Origin: Sclerotinia nivalis
Taxonomy: Eukaryota > Ascomycota > Leotiomycetes > Helotiales > Sclerotiniaceae
DNA: 64,000 bases
Direction of reading: 5' to 3'
Assembly: GCA_029531795.1 (NCBI GenBank)
Contig: JAPEIS010000011.1
Coordinates: forward strand, 1,302,001 to 1,366,000
Positions 12,661 through 24,486 of the stretch are shown here, one piece after another. How positions within the stretch are numbered: position 1 is the stretch's first letter; each line of letters begins with the position of its first letter. The notes below the pieces were generated by a model that was given only the letters and a program-made list of their open reading frames with translations, was not told where the DNA came from and searched no databases. Made by a program: the position numbers and the translations under genes.

Positions 12661-12933
12661 CTAATTCTCCAGCCACTCTCTCCCTCTCTCCCTCTCCCTC
12701 TCCCTCTCCCCTTCTGACTCACTACTCCTACTCCTACTTCCCATCCAACCCCTCCTTCCACGCGTATATCGACTTCTACTTCTTCGACTGTGATTTCTTT
12801 CATTTCCTCTATTTGTATTTCTATTTCTGTATCTCTCCCTTTCCCTTTCTCTGTGATTGGAAGAATGACTGGAGGAATCACCGAGGAGGGAGCGCGCTAG
12901 GAGGAGGATGGCTGCTATCCAGAGGAGTTTCAT
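12661..12933 (-). CDS. Possible small secreted Arg/Ser/Glu-rich protein (doubtful)
   Basis: A 90-codon frame from an ATG at 12933. The first residues, MKLLWIAAILLLARSLLG, form a convincing signal-peptide-like segment. The rest is highly charged low complexity (runs of RE/RN/RS), partly encoded by a pyrimidine-rich simple repeat at 12661-12720. I recognise no family and no intron. The frame also stays open upstream to 13224, with little protein-like character. It could be a small secreted protein gene, or a chance open frame across a microsatellite. The hydrophobic start is the only real support. Confidence 0.3.
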   Translation of the reverse strand: MKLLWIAAILLLARSLLGDSSSHSSNHRERERERYRNRNTNRGNERNHSRRSRSRYTRGRRGWMGSRSRSSESEGERERERERGREWLEN

Positions 12934-14233
12934 TTTTGGGGTTGGGATTTGAAATTTGATATGTGATGTGTGAGCTGGGATTTGAAGATTTGAAGATTTG
13001 AAAATTTGGAAATTTGGAGGTATGGAGATGATGTTAAATTTCCTGTTTATTCGTACAGTAGGTCCGAGGAATGTGACTCGATTCAGAGTCGTAGAGCCGT
13101 AACGCGTTGACCAGCACCGACGCTTGAGTTTGATACAATAATATGATCTCCGTCTAGAAGAGCATGATATAAGTCTTATGTATAATCGCGGCGGGAACAG
13201 TGTAACGAAGTAATCTCGCCACAAGATGTAGAATAGAATAGAATATACTCTGTATCCTCACTGATATTCCCTCAGATATCTGATCGGAAAGTATTTCCAA
13301 ATGCCTTTGAACCACAAACCAAACGACTCTTAGCATTCAACCCAGAGATTCGTGAAGAAAGCAGACTTCTAGAATATCCGATACGATCTAATACCAAGAA
13401 TGTATTTGCAGCAAGCAAAGCCTCAAGAATCTCGAGGTAATTAAATTCTTCAAGAACTTACTCAGTATTCGAACGTATGACTCAGATGTAGGATTTAGGG
13501 TAGGAATGAATACAAAATGAGAAAATAGCATTATGACAAGATTCTGTAAGCTCAAGGGCGATGTGTCACTTGCTGGGAGTCAGAATTGAGTCACTCCAAG
13601 TCCTCAGTGAAAATCGGTAGTGAATCTACCCATCACATCACCCCGATACATTCTTGCAATCAAATCAGAATGGAACATGAACAGGTGTTATTTCTAATGT
13701 TGAGATAGAATCGGGATGAATCTTTATCTGGCTGTACCGTGATATCACAACACTATTGGAGTACAATAATAAGATTGGGGTGAGAAGATGTGGATAAAAG
13801 AACGAAAGAATTTTCATTCAGATTAATGTATTACTTTGCCTCTTGATACAACGCTTTTCGTTAAGAATAAAACATGATAAAAAGTTCATAAATCATTCCT
13901 TTCCCTTCTAAGAAACTTGGTTATACCAGAATTATAAACACCATACCCTATAACCTGCCTTTCAGGGCAAAGATTGCTCTTAGAGTAATCTAGACAATGT
14001 AGAACTAATTTTTGTTGTACGTGTGATGACTGTTATGACAACGAGAAAAAAGGGTGATACACAAAATAGAAAAGTTATTTACCAGCCAACGAAGATTCTT
14101 CAGTGAAGAACAAAGCAAAAAACATGAAAGTTGTGAGATGCAGAAAAGGTAAAATTCACGCTAGACAGACCTTGCAGCGCATATTGTTACAGTGATAATG
14201 CGAATTCTCCAAGCCCACGAGGGAAAACAACAA
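12934..14233. other. Intergenic, no gene seen
   Basis: Flank downstream of the large F-box gene, which is read leftwards, and of the doubtful small ORF. I see no conserved protein, RNA or repeat beyond short AT-rich runs. Confidence 0.5.
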
Positions 14234-17200
14234 TTATTGGTATTGAACTTGGCGATTTGAGGTAGCAGGTGGTGGCTCCGGATGTCGAGGGTCATATTCT
14301 TCGTAATAGGCAGGATCTGCACGACCAACGGCTGGGCGTGTTTCATAAAGGGGCTGTCTCGAGAGTGGCTCCTCCTCATATGCTGCATACACTGCTTCAT
14401 GTTCTCGACGGCCAGGCCTATGTATGATGTAAGGGCCCTGAGAATCGTACTGGACATATTCATAAGCTTGCCGAGGTCGAGGCTCATCGGCGTAGACACG
14501 GTAGTACTCTTGGCGAGGAGCTCTCTCATAAATAATTTCCTCCTTTGGTGTCCGCGTGCGATATATGGGTTCTTGTCGAGAGAGATGAGCGTCTGGACTG
14601 CGCTCGGCATACTGACCAGATTGTGCGCCCACCTTAACGTATATTGGTGACCTTGAACGTGCTCTATCATTGTCTAATCTGACACTCTCATATCGAGCGT
14701 ATCTACTCGGGGTGCGATGAGCACCGTGACTTCCTTGTCTCTCATCACGGTAAATTACGTTGTTCGCGTATCTTCGATCAATAGTCTCGGGAGATCGTTC
14801 TCCTGCAGCCATTTGCCCAGAAATCGGATCGACATATCGATCATCCGTAGCATAAGCTCGAATTTGTCGAGTCTGAGACGGACGCTCTTGTGTATAATAC
14901 CCATTGTAAGCCCCTTGCTCCTCGGCCACATATATAGGTCGACCAGATGCGGGTGGGTCATCATTGTAAACTTCCCGAAGACGTTGCTGAGATTCTGATG
15001 ACAAGGGGCGTCTCTGCCGCATGCTTTCAGAACGTTCTGCTTCCCATCTCGGCTCTATAATATCCTCTCTGCGGCGTGCTGATTGCTCAAATCTTTGACT
15101 GACTACTTCAGCACGCTTCTCTGATTGAAAGTCGCTCAGAAACCTTTCTGCATCATTGGTGGCCTGATCCGACGTCCGCTTACGATTAGTTTGCGCAATC
15201 GTTTCTCTTTGCAATTCGCCTTCTTCTGACCCAATCTCAGCAGGTCCATCACGGATGGCCGTCTGTTTCCCGCGCGCTTGCTGTGCCTGGTGAGAGATCT
15301 GAGCTACGACTTCGAAGATACGGTTTTGTTGGGATGTTGCATCCTCTGATGGCCTGTATTGGGTTTTTAACAGATCTTTCGACACAGCCGAGATGGCGGA
15401 CAATGGTTCCTCTTGTCGATTTGATTGATATGATTGAGAGTTAGCAGATGCATACTCTCGGACGGGAGTAGTTAGGTCATCGTAGGTTCTGATGGTTCGT
15501 TCGTAGCGAGGTCTATGTTCTTCGTTGTTCTCCTCTCTGTACCGACTATTCCTGTCTGAATAAACAGGAGCTTCGTCATGGGCGGCATGGCGGCCATAAT
15601 TTTCGCCGGGCCTAGCATAAGATACAAGAGGTGATTCAGGCTTGATGGGACGGCGACGATCGACGTTTTTATCCTGAAATATTTGGTGATCCCTTTCATG
15701 GCGAGAGGATGCGGCCATTGATGTGAGGTTGAGTGATCCTTGGCGTTCTCGTGCATTTCGCGGGTGCCGTGGATCATATGGATTACTATTGTTTGTGGCA
15801 GAGACCGATTCTGTATCTGGAGTTCGAGTGTCTGCAAGGGTGGCATAATATTTTCCATGATTGTCTTGCGAGGGTGCTAGTGCTTCAGTTATGTCCCGAC
15901 TGGCATATGGCGTCTGCTGCCAAAGCGGTGTTTCTTGGCTTAGAGGTTCAACTTTTGGTTGCCGCGATGAATTTCGTTGGGTCACGGTATCCTTTCTTGG
16001 TGGAGGAGTCGCAGCGATTTCCGGGAGAGCTTCTGAAAAGATCGCAAGCTTTCGGTCGTCCATTCCTGGAGCGGTTGAAACTGAAGATATTTTTGCCCGA
16101 TCGGGAAGTTCGACCATATCCTTCGTCCAATCTGGAAAATGGCCGATAAGATTCGAAGGTACTCCTTCCTCATGAATTGTGCGAAAGTGGATGGCAAGTT
16201 GAGGAAACGAAAAATGTTTCTTATCGGGCTTCGAAGAGGTAACAGAACCTGCCATACCTAGTACACAAGCTCGGCACAAAAGTCCGTTAATATTTCGAAC
16301 AGGTCGCATGTCCTTATTACTGGATAATCCATCAACTATCATAGAAAGTGGTGGATCTTGTCCAAACTTGGATCGGAACCTTTTCAATATGTGATAGAGA
16401 ATAGCGTATACTTTTACACTACCAGGAACTTCTTTCATGCCAATTATTGAGTCCCAAATGGCCCTAGCATCTCGACCAAGCTCCTGAAGCTGGGCCTTGT
16501 ACTCATCCGTCTGTTGTGGTGGTGAAGAAGCCTGAGGCTGTGCTTGCTGCGGCACGGAGGTTGACATTTGCGTGTAGTTGCCATTAGAATAGACTGAAGG
16601 TTGGTTGTACGAGGTAGAATATGGGGCACTTTGGGGAACATATGATGATTGTTGGACGTTACTGTCCGGTATCAGGGTAGAATACATCTGACTAGGGGGC
16701 AGAGACGTATAGCCCGGCTGGGTTGACGTCTGGTAGGAACCCCCATAACCAGGCTGTGGATAATTCTGATTAGGGTCGCTGTAACCCGGTGTCATGGCAG
16801 TCAATGGCGGTGCAGAATATTGGGAATAGCCTCGATTAGGATCTTGATACATTTGCTGCGGCGCATACGGACCAGGTTGAGGGGCTGCGTATTGATCTTC
16901 ATATTGGGAATGGCCATAATATGAATTATGGTAAACATTGGAATTGGGTGCAGCGGAGACGGGCTGCTGGTAACTGGCATATCCACCTGAACCGGGGTAA
17001 GGAGCAGTGGCACTCGGCCCTGGAAAGACGGGGTAGGCTTTTTTAATCCGGGCATTAGGATCCGGACAAAACGGTGGGTACTCTGGCCATTCTGACTTCC
17101 AATGAACAACTATGGTGCCAACGCTGAACGAATTGGTATGTTTAGCAGCAAAATGCTGAATAACGCCCTCAAAGCCATAATACTTGAAATTGTTGTCGCA

Positions 17201-19439
17201 GACATTGCAAAGAAAAAGCTCCTTATTATACTGCTCAGTGAGGGGTTTTATTTTGGTATCAAATACCCATTTCATGTTTTCCAACGTTAGCTTACGAGTG
17301 TAAGGCCCCATTGGCGGGTCTGACGGTGGTTCCTGGCCTGTTGCCCGCACGGCAGTATCATCCTTGGCGATTTCGGCATAAAACCTTTTCCGGACGTAGA
17401 TCAGGACATCTGCGGCAAATCTAGGACTGGATTCTTTGGTCACTTTGGTACCATCGTTCCAGCCAGCATGGATTGTTTCATCGGCATATGCACCAATTCG
17501 AGCCCGGAGTGGGGCTTGGACATCATCCCATTCTCTATCGATGGCATCCTTGTATTCCGGTTTGACTTGAATATCCTGAAAACGTCGCTCATCGGACCGC
17601 TCCTCAACTACTCGGGACTGTGCAATCCGGTCATTTTCGCGCTGCTCGGCTTCCTCTCTCTGTGATAGTAGTCTGGGCTTCAATACTTCCCAGGCACCAT
17701 CATTCAGTGGTTGGATTATTTGTATAGCTGCCTGGAATGAGCTCATATGGGCTAGAACATTTGATGTTAGTGGAGGATTTAATAATGAGCACCTTCGTTC
17801 GATTTCAGCTCTTCGCGTCGCTTTAAGATCCGCAACTTCCTCCTTGGTCCTTTCATGCCTAGGCTGTTGATTTGACCGAGGTGTGTATGCAGAATACATA
17901 TTTTGTGAAGGCGAATCGTATCGCGGTGGCGGAATATTCGCTGCTATGGCCAGTTGTCAGTCTCTATTGGATGGAATAAATTGCAAGACTAGCAACATGA
18001 AGAGCTTACGGAAAGAAGTGTGTATCGCAGGTAACGATTTGGGTAATTGAGGTAATGGATGAGTGACAGGTGTATGGTTTGCCAATTTTGAAAACCCGTT
18101 TGTTAAAATTGGTTGCCCTTGTGCAGGAGTAAGATCGGTGTTCGGGACAAGTGCTGCAGGTATTTGTTTTGAGTGATCTTGTTGCCCTGGGGTTTTCATC
18201 CGAACAATCCCACCACTTGCCTCCCATCTTTCCCACCGCGCTGCGTCATTACGCCGTTCTTTACCACGATCTTCCAGACCCTTGAGCCATTCTTCTATAG
18301 TCGCTGAACCCATAGCTTTGACGGATTCAAATTCTTCCTTGATTTCCTCAATATGTTCCTTGAAATAGTATTTTGTAATTTGAGTAGTTGAAGGGGGTTG
18401 GCCATTCTGCAATGCTGTTGCAGGAATGACATGAAGCTCATTGGTGAGAAATACGAATGGTAGGGCTGGCATCAGCAATGATGGGATTGATGAGGACAAC
18501 AATAAATCAATCTCCTGGGCACGAATTAGTGAGCCCCAGGTATAAACTAAAGAAAATATGAGACTGTACCTTAACAGCATGTTGTAGAAGACATCTTCCA
18601 CAAGACCTCACTGCGAATGACCAGACAGGAATGACTCCATTTTCACCTGGACCAAGATGCCATGGGTCTGATCGCACAAAATTGATAAATGGACTTTTCT
18701 TGCTACAGAATTGACAAGAAGTAGAACAAGAAATTCTCCACATATCAAGTTCAGTCTCTCCTACTAAAGGAACAGGCATGAGAGGTTTAAAAGCACGTCT
18801 AGAGGCTCGCCAAATGGCATCTGGATTTAATACTTGAACAGAAGATTTTGAAAGGGGAACAATGGAGCTATCTGATGAAGGATCAAGATATGTATTGAAA
18901 GACTTGTTTACTTGCAACAAGCTACCCAAAGTTTTAGGAGGAGTGAAAGTGAAAATGTGATGCCAAATCTCAGCTGGCAGAACAGACCGGTCTACATGTA
19001 ATTGGCCCTCACTTCTCCAATGGTCCTGTGTCTCATCTGGTTTAAGACGTTTGCGCATTTCCTCAAGGATATTTGTGTTGTCAATGTGGCCATTTGAATC
19101 ATCCTCTCTGGATTCTGAATATTTCCGCTTCCTGGAAGTTTCCGGCTGGGAGGACTGCAAAATGGTACCATTGGTTTGTTCCGGAAGCTGTGTATTCGAA
19201 TTCAATTGTATGGCCGGGCTAGTCAAGGTATCTTCATCTTCATCGTCAGAATCTGCGGACATTGAAACATCTGAGGCCGAATCGTCGTTCTCAATAAGCG
19301 AAATGGTATGGTTATTATTGGATAATCCTTCGTTTGGGCTGCCTTTGGGAATATTATGCTTAGGAGATGTCGCAATAGATGTATTTGTAGTAGATATACC
19401 TGTACTCCCACTAGGTATATCGCTGCCCGGTGTATCCAT
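14234..19439 (-). CDS. Large F-box / zinc-finger protein of unknown function
   Basis: Exons on the minus strand are 19439-18570, 18514-18010 and 17943-14234, giving 1694 residues. Residues 152-186 (SVLPAEIWHHIFTF...LLQVNKSFNTYL) form an F-box-like motif, the SCF adaptor element that binds Skp1. It is followed by a Cys cluster with C242-x2-C245 and C280-x2-C283, a likely zinc knuckle. The middle has a helical charged segment (about 490-590) and a C2H2-like finger, C704-x2-C707-x14-H722-x4-H727. A Pro/Gln/Tyr-rich linker follows, then a second finger-like array, C1015-x2-C1018-x25-H1044-x4-H1049. The C-terminal 550 residues are Arg/Glu/Tyr-rich and look disordered, with many RYE/RRE repeats. 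Fungi have uncharacterised proteins of this layout. I infer a ubiquitin-ligase adaptor or nuclear RNA/DNA-associated protein, but the function is not established. It is divergent from the Abp1-like gene. Confidence 0.75.
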
Positions 19440-20148
19440 TTTGAACCAAGTTTGGTTCCTTGGTTCTTTTTTGTGTATCAAGTCTCGAGAAAAAGAGAGA
19501 GAATAAGGAAATTAACACTTGTCAAATACTTTGCAGATTTGAGTTCAAATTGCAATGACCAAGATGGATATAGTGGTAACTATGCGACTGGGTTAGGAGG
19601 AACAGAAGTTTGTTGTGAGGGGCTTTTATAAGGAATCTGCTCCAAAGACAGAATCCAGTCTCAATTCGAGACAGAGCAAGTTATAGATAAGCTATGCTAT
19701 GCGACCGTCATTTGATAGAAAGGGAGGGATAAATGTATTGTTATCACAGAAAGGAATGGAGGTACAGTCGAATGTTTAGTGAATGTAAGAGAGAATATTG
19801 AACTTTTCTCAAATATGTTGCGCTCTTGACGTTTTATGTAGCTTATGATCTTTTAATTGTGGTAGGTGATTGCAAATAATAGAGCATAAGAAAGTGAGGC
19901 GGTCGATAATTTGGTTGGTTAACCAAAGATTAGATCTTAGTGGCGGTCAAATAGTATGCTTATATAATGCAATGCAACCCATGTTCCAGTCCATTGTTTG
20001 GACATGACGATAGGATAGCTTGAACAAGCCCGAGCACAAACCACAGATAGTACACCAACCAAAATCACCTCTTAACAATCTCTCCCTTTTCCTTTTCCAT
20101 TTCAAAAACATATAACTTCTATTTACCCCACCTTTACCTATTGCCAAT
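19440..20148. promoter_or_regulatory. Shared divergent promoter region, F-box gene / abp1
   Basis: A 709-bp interval between two start codons facing away from each other. A pyrimidine-rich stretch (about 20078-20100) lies just upstream of the abp1 ATG. I see no recognisable operator. Confidence 0.5.
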
Positions 20149-22874
20149 ATGGCATCTCTCAATACTTCCACGAATGGCCCTTCAATTAAATCCTCATACA
20201 CTGGAGTGGTTAATTCTGCTGCACCTTCCGGAGCTGCGGCGTCCAGCCCAACTTATGGACAGTGGGCTTTGTTCTCTGTATCAGCTCCTCTTGTAAATGC
20301 TTTTCAACAAGATAGTGGTGGAAAAGAGAGTGTGCTAAAGGTGCAAAGTACTGGAGGTGTGTTCGCTTTATTCTTGATAGTTTCAAGTAAATCATCTAAT
20401 GTTGTGGACCGCAGAGGGAGAGCTTATCGACTTAATCGAGGATTTCTCTGAAGGACGAGTTCAATTCGCATTTGTCAAAGTCAAGGATCCAAATACCACA
20501 CTTCCGAAATATGTCCTTATTGGATGGGTTAGTTGCACAATTCAAGAGAGCGTTGAGAGAATAGGAGGTACTAACACAACCTATAGTGCGGTGAAGGTGT
20601 TCCCGAGCGAACAAAAGGCTATTTCACAAGCCACCTTGCAGCAGTATCTAAGATTCTTCACGTTGGTACTCATCTGAATATCTTATCTTCATTCATACTC
20701 ATACATCATGCTAGGGTTATCATGTTCAAATAACTGCTCGATCAGAATCCGACTTGGCACCAGAAAGTATTGTGCAGAAAGTAGCAGATGCATCGGGCGC
20801 GAAATATTCGTCAGGCTCGGCACCGCCGCCTTCCTCCGGTCCTCCTCCTCCAAAGGCTAAACCAGTATTCACTCCTACACGGGCGGGCGGTGTGTCTGGG
20901 TTCAATCCATTAGCAGGCTCAAGGTCGAGGACAAGTCAGAATGACAACGTAGATGGGGATGGATGGGGCGCAGATGCGCCACAAGTCACCCGAACACAAC
21001 TTGAAAAGGTCCAGCCCGCATACAAACCCACAAAAGTTAACATGGCAGAGCTTACCAAACAGCCAACCGCCTCGCGATCTAATGATGGCGGTGGGGCAGA
21101 CAGTGGAGCCGCCTCAGACGTTGTCAAAGGAGGCTATCAACCAATCGGCAAAGTAGACATTGCAGCACTACGTGCTCAGGCTAAGAGCAGCGGTGATGAT
21201 AGGCCAACGATAGTTAAGGGAGCATACGAACCAGTCGGTAAAGTGGATATCGCTGCGATTAGAGCCAAAGCACAAAAGCCTGCCGATGAAGGTCCCAGGG
21301 AAGTTCCACCTGCCGCTACTGGTTCGTCTGCGCCAAACAGCGACGAAACGCCCAAATCCCTCGCAGATAGGTCTGCGGCTTTCACTCAATCAGAGCGCCT
21401 CACGACCCTTCCAAAACCAAAGGTTGCAAATAGGTTTGGCTCCACCGCGAGCAGCTTCGCCGGAACGAAAGCCCCAACTCCAGGAAGTTTTGGGATACAG
21501 TCCCCGGCAGCTCCAGCAGCATCTGCTCCCGTTGGCGCAGCAAGTAGAACATTCGCTGATGAAGGAGGCAAGACTCCTGCTCAAATCTGGGCGGAGAAAA
21601 AAGCTAGAGAAAGAGGCCTCAGCAGTGCTGGAGAGGCTGTCGCATCACCTATCGCAAGCCAACCAAGTGGAGGAGGACAATGGAAAAGTGGATACACTGG
21701 CAAATCTTGGGCTCCTGTGACCACCAACCCTACCGGACAATCTGCTACAGGCAGTATTGGTCAACAGAGAACCGGTGAAACAGAACCTGAGCAAGAAGCC
21801 CCAGCTTCTCCAGCTGGAGGCATCAATGCTATCAGGGATCGATTTAAGGGAGGACAGGCACCCATGGGTGCACCTGCGATGCCACGATTAATTACCGGAG
21901 ATCAAAATCAATCTACACCACCTCCACCTATCAACGCTTCCAGTAGGCCCGGTGCAATCCCAATGCCTGGCCTTCCAACACGCCCTCCACCTGTCGATGA
22001 TGAGGAGGAACAGGCCAGACCAAATATTCCAGCACCTCCTCCCGTTCCCCGCACCCCAACACCAGAACCAGAAGAGGAACCAGAACGCGAGTCATCGCCC
22101 GTTCGTATTGCTATGCCAGTAGCACGTGGAAGAGAACCTGAAGAAATGGAAGCGCCAGAGGAGCTTTACAACCATCCGACACTTGAGCAAGCCATTGAAC
22201 ACGTTCCCCATGAGGAAGACCTCACCGAGGAACCCGCTGGACATGACCCAGCGCGTGGTGCGGCAGCAGCCGTGGCCGCTGAAACATTCGGGCACAGTGC
22301 TCCTATGGTTAACGAAGTTTCCGCTGCCAGCGGTAAACGCGCATTGATTCAATATGACTATGAGAAGGCAGAAGACAATGAGTTGGAATTGATCGAAGGT
22401 GAATACGTCACCAACATTGAAATGGTCGATGATGATTGGTGGATGGGCACCAATTCCAAAGGCGAAAGTGGTCTCTTCCCAAGCAACTATGTGGAGCTAG
22501 TAGAAGGTGAAGAAGAATCTGCTCCGGCACCAGTTCCGACTCATCACGCTGAGCCGGAACCACCGGCTCCCGTCCCGGCTGCTGCACCTGCTCATGCTGC
22601 TGGCCCTACCGCTACTACACAATATGATTATGAAGCAGCCGAGGATAATGAATTGAGTTTCCCTGAAGGCGCTACAATTACTGATTTGGTATGTTTTTAT
22701 CCGTTTTTGATCCTCAGTCCTTTTCAATCTTCAGCCCTCTTCCTTCCTTTTTGTTTTAAATCAAAGACAAACACTAACCCTATACAGGAATTCCCAGATG
22801 ATGATTGGTGGTTCGGTCACTACAACGGACATTCCGGTCTCTTCCCAGCAAACTATGTTGAGGTTGATCAATAG
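20149..22874 (+). CDS. abp1: Abp1/drebrin-like actin-binding protein, ADF-H plus two SH3 domains
   Basis: Exons 20149-20356, 20415-20665, 20715-22688 and 22788-22874 give 839 residues. Abp1 binds F-actin in cortical endocytic patches and recruits partners through SH3 domains. Residues about 5-150 form an ADF-homology domain (EGELIDLIEDFSEGRVQFAF, PKYVLIGW, YHVQITARSES). Three related motifs follow near residues 252, 291 and 321 (AYKPTKVNMAEL, GYQPIGKVDIAAL, AYEPVGKVDIAAI). A long Pro/Ala/Glu-rich linker leads to SH3-1 (about 694-750; ALIQYDYEKAEDNELEL, DDDWWMG, GLFPSNYVEL) and SH3-2 (about 785-839; TTQYDYEAAEDNELSF, DDDWWFG, GLFPANYVEV). S. cerevisiae Abp1 has one SH3 domain and several filamentous fungi have two. 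The last intron splits SH3-2 and is 99 nt with no in-frame stop. Confidence 0.93.
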
Positions 22875-23776
22875 ATACCTACCTAGGTTATGCATAGCAG
22901 CTGGGCGAAGTAAAGCAAAGCAGTGCGGAGCAAACCAATCGGAGCGACTGATGTCCGAAGGGGTTAGTTAGGATGTAGTTGAAATTGGTTTCGACATTAT
23001 AAAAATTCAGGAGATTTGTAGATGGGGTGTGGCAGGCAGGCATGCATGGATGTATGTTTTTGTAAGTAGTAACTGCAGCAGCAAGTAGCTAAGAAAAAAG
23101 CGGTGGTCTTGGTCTTGGTCTCTATAAAAGATAAGAGAGGATTCAAAATTGGTTCATCGATATTACTAGCGTGAATGATTTCAACGAATGTGCTTGGGTT
23201 TGTTCCAGCAGATCGCTCATAGCTACTTTTACTGTTCATGCATCCGCATTCTCACTCTCATTGCAGCATAATATACCTCTAATGATAGAGATAGAGCTTG
23301 CCATCACACAAATTCACACTTCACGTTATTTCGTAATAAGAGCACATAAATTATTAAATAAAAGTCATTCATTATCTTATCTTAACCATCCAATCCAACC
23401 ATCCCTAAAAACTGGCTGGAAGCAGAAACTGGTGATCCAGCCGAAAAGAGACGCAGACCTGCAAGAATATGAAAAACTAAGTGAAGAGAGGAAGGAAATA
23501 TGCGTGTGAAATCCGATCGGTTACTTTAATCATTTGAATGTATGAACAAGGTGGTTTGATCGGCAATGTCGATTTGGGTGGAATTTGTGGAGGACATTAT
23601 ATCGTTGCTGGCTTGCCGGAGGGGAAGTCATTATTGGCAAGTATGCGGAAGCCGATTTGTTCTCCGGGTTTGCGACAATGGATATGTGTTGAGTTGCGCG
23701 ATGTGTTGAGCGATTTCGGGGTGGCGTTCGCCTGCGAAGTAGCGGAGGATGCGAGGGGGTTTGGAGGCTACTGGCT
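22875..23776. other. Intergenic between convergent abp1 and CYSTM gene
   Basis: The 3' flanks of two converging genes. A short ggtcttggtctt repeat lies near 23105. No gene seen. Confidence 0.55.
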
Positions 23777-24398
23777 CTAACAACATTCGGCACCTGTGAC
23801 AGAAGGGTTAGTGGGTTGTCATTCGCGGTTTTGGGTAAGCATTGAAGGATAGAAGGAACATACAATCAATACAGAGTTCACAACCCTCTTCCATTACGCA
23901 ACAACAACAGAGAGCTGCCAAACAAGCACCTAGACAACCTTGTCCACCGCCGGAGCTCTTTGGGGGAGGTTGTTGTTGATATTGCATTTGTTGCTAGAGA
24001 GAGTGTCGTTAGCCAAATATACTTTCGGGTGCAAGGTATATTGTATTTGTAGAATGCGACGGTGAGGCCATCTCGGTACTTCTCGGGATCGCGATGGCGC
24101 AGAGATGGGGGAATCACCGCCGTCGTATTATACAATACGATGTACTAGATGAGAATATGCGAATGTACTTACAGGAGGAGGGCCTTGTTGATAGTAGCCT
24201 TGTTGTGGTGGTGGTCCTCCATAAGCCTAAGTATCACCGAAGTGTCAGCTTGGTATTCTATTTCATGTGCCAAGTTTATCCAAGAGATTTCGAGGAGATC
24301 TGTAGGATAGTGCTATAGATGCGAAAACATACATTGGGAGGGTATTGAGGTTGTCCGCCATATTGGGGCTGTTGATTGTAGTAACCTTGGTTTGACAT
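23777..24398 (-). CDS. Small CYSTM (cysteine-rich transmembrane module) protein
   Basis: Four coding exons on the minus strand: 24398-24333, 24226-24173, 23993-23864 and 23793-23777. They splice in frame to 88 residues. The N-terminal half is Gln/Tyr/Pro/Gly-rich (MSNQGYYNQQPQYGGQPQYPPN at the start). The C-terminus carries the CYSTM hallmark: GCLGACLAALCCCCVMEEGCEL followed by CIDCAECC and the stop. CYSTM proteins are small tail-anchored membrane proteins linked to stress tolerance and metal or drug resistance in fungi and plants. The model is supported because the last exon, only 17 nt, restores the family's final ECC exactly. A gtaagt/ctacag intron of 82 nt (24486-24405), with an actaac branch-like site, also sits in the 5' leader six bases before the ATG. 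No single open frame shows this gene. Confidence 0.85.
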
Positions 24399-24404
24399 GT
24401 TGAT

Positions 24405-24486
24405 CTGTAGTGAGGAGAAAAGAGTCCCTGGTTAGTATTTGTTTCGATTGATTTCGAAGTTGTGTCAGAACTATGCGCAAACTTAC
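24405..24486 (-). other. Predicted 5'-leader intron of the CYSTM gene
   Basis: On the minus strand a gtaagt donor follows CACA, an actaac branch-like site is present, and a cactacag acceptor ends six bases before the start codon. Leader introns are common in highly expressed small fungal genes. Confidence 0.6.
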
